NCBI GenBank assembly: GCA_018648945.1 | Contig: JABGQJ010000361.1 | Coordinates: 1 to 7,751 of the forward strand | Length of the DNA: 7,751 nt | Source of the DNA: Victivallales bacterium | Lineage (GTDB): Bacteria > Verrucomicrobiota > Lentisphaeria > Oligosphaerales > Lenti-02 | Reading direction: 5' to 3' | In this document: piece after piece, positions 5,633 to 7,751 of the stretch | Layout: every line of letters starts with the position of its first letter | Position numbering within the stretch: the stretch's first letter is position 1 | Position numbers and translations under genes: made by a program | Notes under the pieces: generated by a model | The model's input: the letters and a program-made list of their open reading frames with translations, nothing else | What the model was told of the DNA's origin: nothing | The model's database searches: none

Positions 5633-6451
5633 ATGCGATTCACCAAGATGCATGGCTGCGGCAACGACTTCGTTGTCATTGACGCGATCAACCAGGCCTT
5701 GCCCGAGGATATGGAGGCGTTCTGCCGTCACCTCGGCGACCGCCATTTCGGAGTGGGCTGCGACCAGATCCTGATCGTCGCTGCCAGCGACTGCGCGGAC
5801 TTCCAGATGCTCATCTTCAACTGCGATGGCAGCAAGGTGGAGATGTGCGGCAATGGTATCCGCTGTATGGCCCGCTACGTGGTCGACAAGGGGCTGACCG
5901 ACAAGACGAAACTCGATGTGGAGACCCTGGCGGGCATCATTCGGCCCGAGATCGTCGGCGATCTGGTCTGCGTGGATATGGGCGAACCCGGCTTCCGCAC
6001 CCCCGACTGGACCTGGGACGACGAGCAGGTCGTGGCCAAGCCCTATGAAGTGGGCGGGCGCAAGCTCGACGTGACCCTGGTCTCCATGGGCAACCCCCAT
6101 TGCGTCAGCTTCCACGACAAGCTGGACGACGAGTTGGCGCTCGGCATCGGTCCGCAGGTCGAGAACGACACGGCCCGTTTCCCGAACCGGATCAACGTGG
6201 AGTTCATTCGCCGCGTGAGCGCGACCGAGCTGGAGATGCGTGTCTGGGAACGCGGTGCGGGCGAGACACTGGCCTGCGGCACCGGTGCCTCGGCCTCCTG
6301 CGTGGCGGCCATTCTGAATGGCCTGACTGAACGCAAGGTCACCGTCCATCTCACCGGCGGCGATCTGCAATTGGAATGGCGCGAGGCGGACAACCATGTC
6401 TACATGACCGGCCCCGCCGCCACGGTCTTCGAAGGCACGCTGGGCGCGTAG
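5633..6451 (+). CDS. dapF: Diaminopimelate epimerase
   Basis: The product has 272 residues, full length for the family. It interconverts LL- and meso-diaminopimelate, the last step before meso-DAP enters peptidoglycan or is decarboxylated to lysine, in the cytoplasm and without cofactor. The N-terminus MRFTKMHGCGNDFVVID is characteristic. The two catalytic cysteines are present in their usual settings: Cys72 in MCGNGIRC and Cys215 in ACGTGAS. Substrate-binding elements are also seen: Asn11 in GND, NPHCV (154-158), and Glu206-Arg207 in WERGAGET. The fold is a pseudo-symmetric pair of domains, one around each Cys. The start codon is preceded only by a weak AGAG site; the longer open frame upstream is ignored because the family N-terminus begins exactly here. 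It is followed after 134 nt by asd, from the same pathway, on the same strand. Identification is secure. Confidence 0.97.
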   Translation: MRFTKMHGCGNDFVVIDAINQALPEDMEAFCRHLGDRHFGVGCDQILIVAASDCADFQMLIFNCDGSKVEMCGNGIRCMARYVVDKGLTDKTKLDVETLAGIIRPEIVGDLVCVDMGEPGFRTPDWTWDDEQVVAKPYEVGGRKLDVTLVSMGNPHCVSFHDKLDDELALGIGPQVENDTARFPNRINVEFIRRVSATELEMRVWERGAGETLACGTGASASCVAAILNGLTERKVTVHLTGGDLQLEWREADNHVYMTGPAATVFEGTLGA

Positions 6452-6522
6452 GCGTGGCCAGAACTCCCCTCGCTGGCGTGATTTGCCGCCAAGCACTGAT
6501 ATAGTATTGGGCTCGCCCGCAT

Positions 6523-6541
6523 GGCCGCACGGTTTGCGGCC
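6523..6541 (+). promoter_or_regulatory. Hairpin between dapF and asd (weak terminator or asd leader structure)
   Basis: GGCCGCA (6523-6529) and TGCGGCC (6535-6541) form a 7-bp stem with a CGGTT loop. No T-run follows, so it is a poor classical terminator. An overlapping alternative pairing, ATTGGGC (6506-6512) with GCCCAAT (6539-6545), would exclude it. A TATAGT at 6500-6505 could be a -10 for asd, but no convincing -35 is seen at the right distance. Confidence 0.35.
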
Positions 6542-6585
6542 CAATGTGTTGCTGGCGATGACCCCCAACCCCGCGAGGTGACAAC

Positions 6586-7584
6586 ATGAGTCAAGGCTTT
6601 CATGTTGCCGTCGCCGGTGCCACTGGCGCCGTCGGCACCGAGATGCTCACGACGCTCGAAAAGCGCAATTTCCCGGTCAAATCACTCCGCGTGCTCGCCT
6701 CGAAACGTTCGGTGGGCCGCGAGTTGGTCTACAAAGGCGAGAAACTGGCCGTCGAGGAGCTGACCCAAGACTCCTTCAAGGGCATCGATATCGCCCTGTT
6801 CAGTGCCGGCGCGTCCCGCACCCGGGAGTTCGCCCCCGCCGCCGTCAAGGCCGGTGCCGTGGTGATCGACAACTCCAGCGCCTTCCGCATGGACGACGAC
6901 GTGCCCCTGGTCGTTCCCGAGGTGAACCCCGAGGACGTGAAGTGGCACAAGGGAATCATCGCCAACCCGAACTGCACGACGATCATCATGCTCGTGGCCG
7001 TCAAGCCCCTTCACGATCTCTCGCCCATCAAGCGCATCGTGGTCAGCACCTACCAAAGCGCCAGCGGCGCCGGTGCCAAGGCCATGGAGGAACTGCAGAA
7101 GGGCACGGAGGCGTACTTGGCCGGCCAGGCATTCCAGCCGGAAGTGCTGCCCCATCCCTACGCCTTCAACCTCTTCAGCCACAACTCGCCCATGCTGGAA
7201 AACGGCTACTGCGAAGAAGAGATGAAGATGGTATACGAGACGCACAAGATCATGCACGACAGCGCAATCCGCGTCTGCCCGACGACCGTCCGCGTGCCCG
7301 TGCTCCGCTCCCACGCCGAAGCGATCACCATTGAGCAAGAGCGCAAGGTGAGCGTGGCAGAGGCCCTCGCTGCCCTGGGCGAGGCCCCCGGCATCAAGGT
7401 CATGGACGACCGCAAGGCGAACTACTTCCCCATGCCTGTCGACTCCAACGAGCAATACGATGTGCTCGTCGGCCGCGTGCGCGACGATCTCAGCTGCGAC
7501 ACCGGCCTGGCCCTGTTCGTCTGCGGTGACCAGCTCCTCAAGGGTGCGGCCCTCAACGCCGTCCAAATCGCCGAACTCCTGTAG
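6586..7584 (+). CDS. asd: Aspartate-semialdehyde dehydrogenase
   Basis: The product has 332 residues, complete. It reduces aspartyl phosphate to aspartate semialdehyde with NADPH, the branch-point step toward lysine/diaminopimelate, threonine and methionine, in the cytoplasm. The Rossmann motif GATGAVG (11-17) lies at the N-terminus. Other family elements are SAGASRTREFAP (73-84), IDNSSAFRMDDDVPLVVPEVN (94-114), the catalytic Cys130 in NPNCTT, Gln157 in TYQSASGAG and the acid/base His243 in VPVLRSHAEAI. The start is ATG at 6586, 5 nt after GAGGTG (6575-6580). It follows dapF by 134 nt and is closed by a strong hairpin 24 nt after the stop. Features match the common bacterial type. Identification is secure. 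Confidence 0.97.
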   Translation: MSQGFHVAVAGATGAVGTEMLTTLEKRNFPVKSLRVLASKRSVGRELVYKGEKLAVEELTQDSFKGIDIALFSAGASRTREFAPAAVKAGAVVIDNSSAFRMDDDVPLVVPEVNPEDVKWHKGIIANPNCTTIIMLVAVKPLHDLSPIKRIVVSTYQSASGAGAKAMEELQKGTEAYLAGQAFQPEVLPHPYAFNLFSHNSPMLENGYCEEEMKMVYETHKIMHDSAIRVCPTTVRVPVLRSHAEAITIEQERKVSVAEALAALGEAPGIKVMDDRKANYFPMPVDSNEQYDVLVGRVRDDLSCDTGLALFVCGDQLLKGAALNAVQIAELL

Positions 7585-7607
7585 GCGACAGCTTCCGCCT
7601 TCTCTCC

Positions 7608-7640
7608 AACGGCCACCATTGCTTCGCGATGGTGGCCGTT
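7608..7640 (+). terminator. Strong hairpin terminator after asd
   Basis: AACGGCCACCAT (7608-7619) pairs perfectly with ATGGTGGCCGTT (7629-7640). The stem continues inward through one T-G wobble and GC/GC pairs to a TTC loop. The 3' side is followed by CCCGTTCCCCC, so the T-run is weak, and the hairpin is symmetric enough to work in both directions. It most likely ends the asd transcript. From here to the window end (7641-7751) I see no gene. Confidence 0.75.
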
Positions 7641-7751
7641 CCCGTTCCCCCGTCTTCGCGAGTTCAGCAGGATCCGTCACGCGCATCTTCCTGGCTCATC
7701 TGCCGGTCTGGCGGTATCTTGTGGGAATACACCCTTGCCGGAGCTGGACAT

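Noticed and set aside
5591..6568. Minus-strand open frame of 325 codons
   Set aside because: It is antisense to dapF, which carries both catalytic cysteines.
6682..7686. Minus-strand open frame of 334 codons
   Set aside because: It is antisense to asd, which is identified with confidence.
7641..7751. Possible start of another gene at the right edge
   Set aside because: No frame in either direction continues without a stop long enough to support a gene; the minus-strand frame starting at 7751 ends after about 23 codons.

Overview
The window is GC-rich bacterial DNA, with most codons in the clear genes ending in G or C. It holds seven protein genes, one of them cut by the left edge. Taxonomy cannot be fixed from the sequence. 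A beta-helix polysaccharide-active protein, an S1 sulfatase and a GCGGCG/CGCCGC palindromic repeat between them would fit a Planctomycetes/Verrucomicrobia/Lentisphaerae-like or related polysaccharide-degrading lineage. That is an inference with low confidence.

Layout, left to right: (1) 1-710, the C-terminal part of an argininosuccinate-lyase-like (fumarase/aspartase superfamily) enzyme, + strand. (2) 781-1932, an exported right-handed beta-helix protein with GH28 (polygalacturonase)-like active-site motifs, + strand. (3) 1942-2187, four copies of a short palindromic repeat headed by GTGG, in a symmetric arrangement between two convergent genes. This is REP/BIME-like. (4) 2190-3542, a formylglycine-type sulfatase, - strand, without a visible signal peptide. 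(5) 3575-4243 and 4247-5404, a tightly coupled two-gene operon on the - strand: an SMC/ABC-like AAA ATPase followed by a small TOPRIM-like (DUF4276-like) protein. This looks like an ATPase/nuclease defence pair of the OLD/PARIS general type. (6) 5405-5632, a divergent control region with candidate promoters on both strands and two dyads. (7) 5633-6451 dapF and 6586-7584 asd, two + strand housekeeping genes of the aspartate/diaminopimelate (lysine and peptidoglycan) pathway. A strong hairpin at 7608-7640 follows asd.

How the genes work together: Asd makes aspartate semialdehyde and DapF makes meso-diaminopimelate, so they serve one pathway. The beta-helix protein and the sulfatase may both act on a sulfated or uronate-containing polysaccharide, but only one carries an export signal. 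The ATPase and TOPRIM-like protein are translationally coupled and almost certainly act together. The sulfatase starts only 32 nt after the TOPRIM-like gene, so it may be read from the same transcript. The most promising items for follow-up are the ATPase/TOPRIM-like pair with its dyad-rich promoter region, and the REP-like array.
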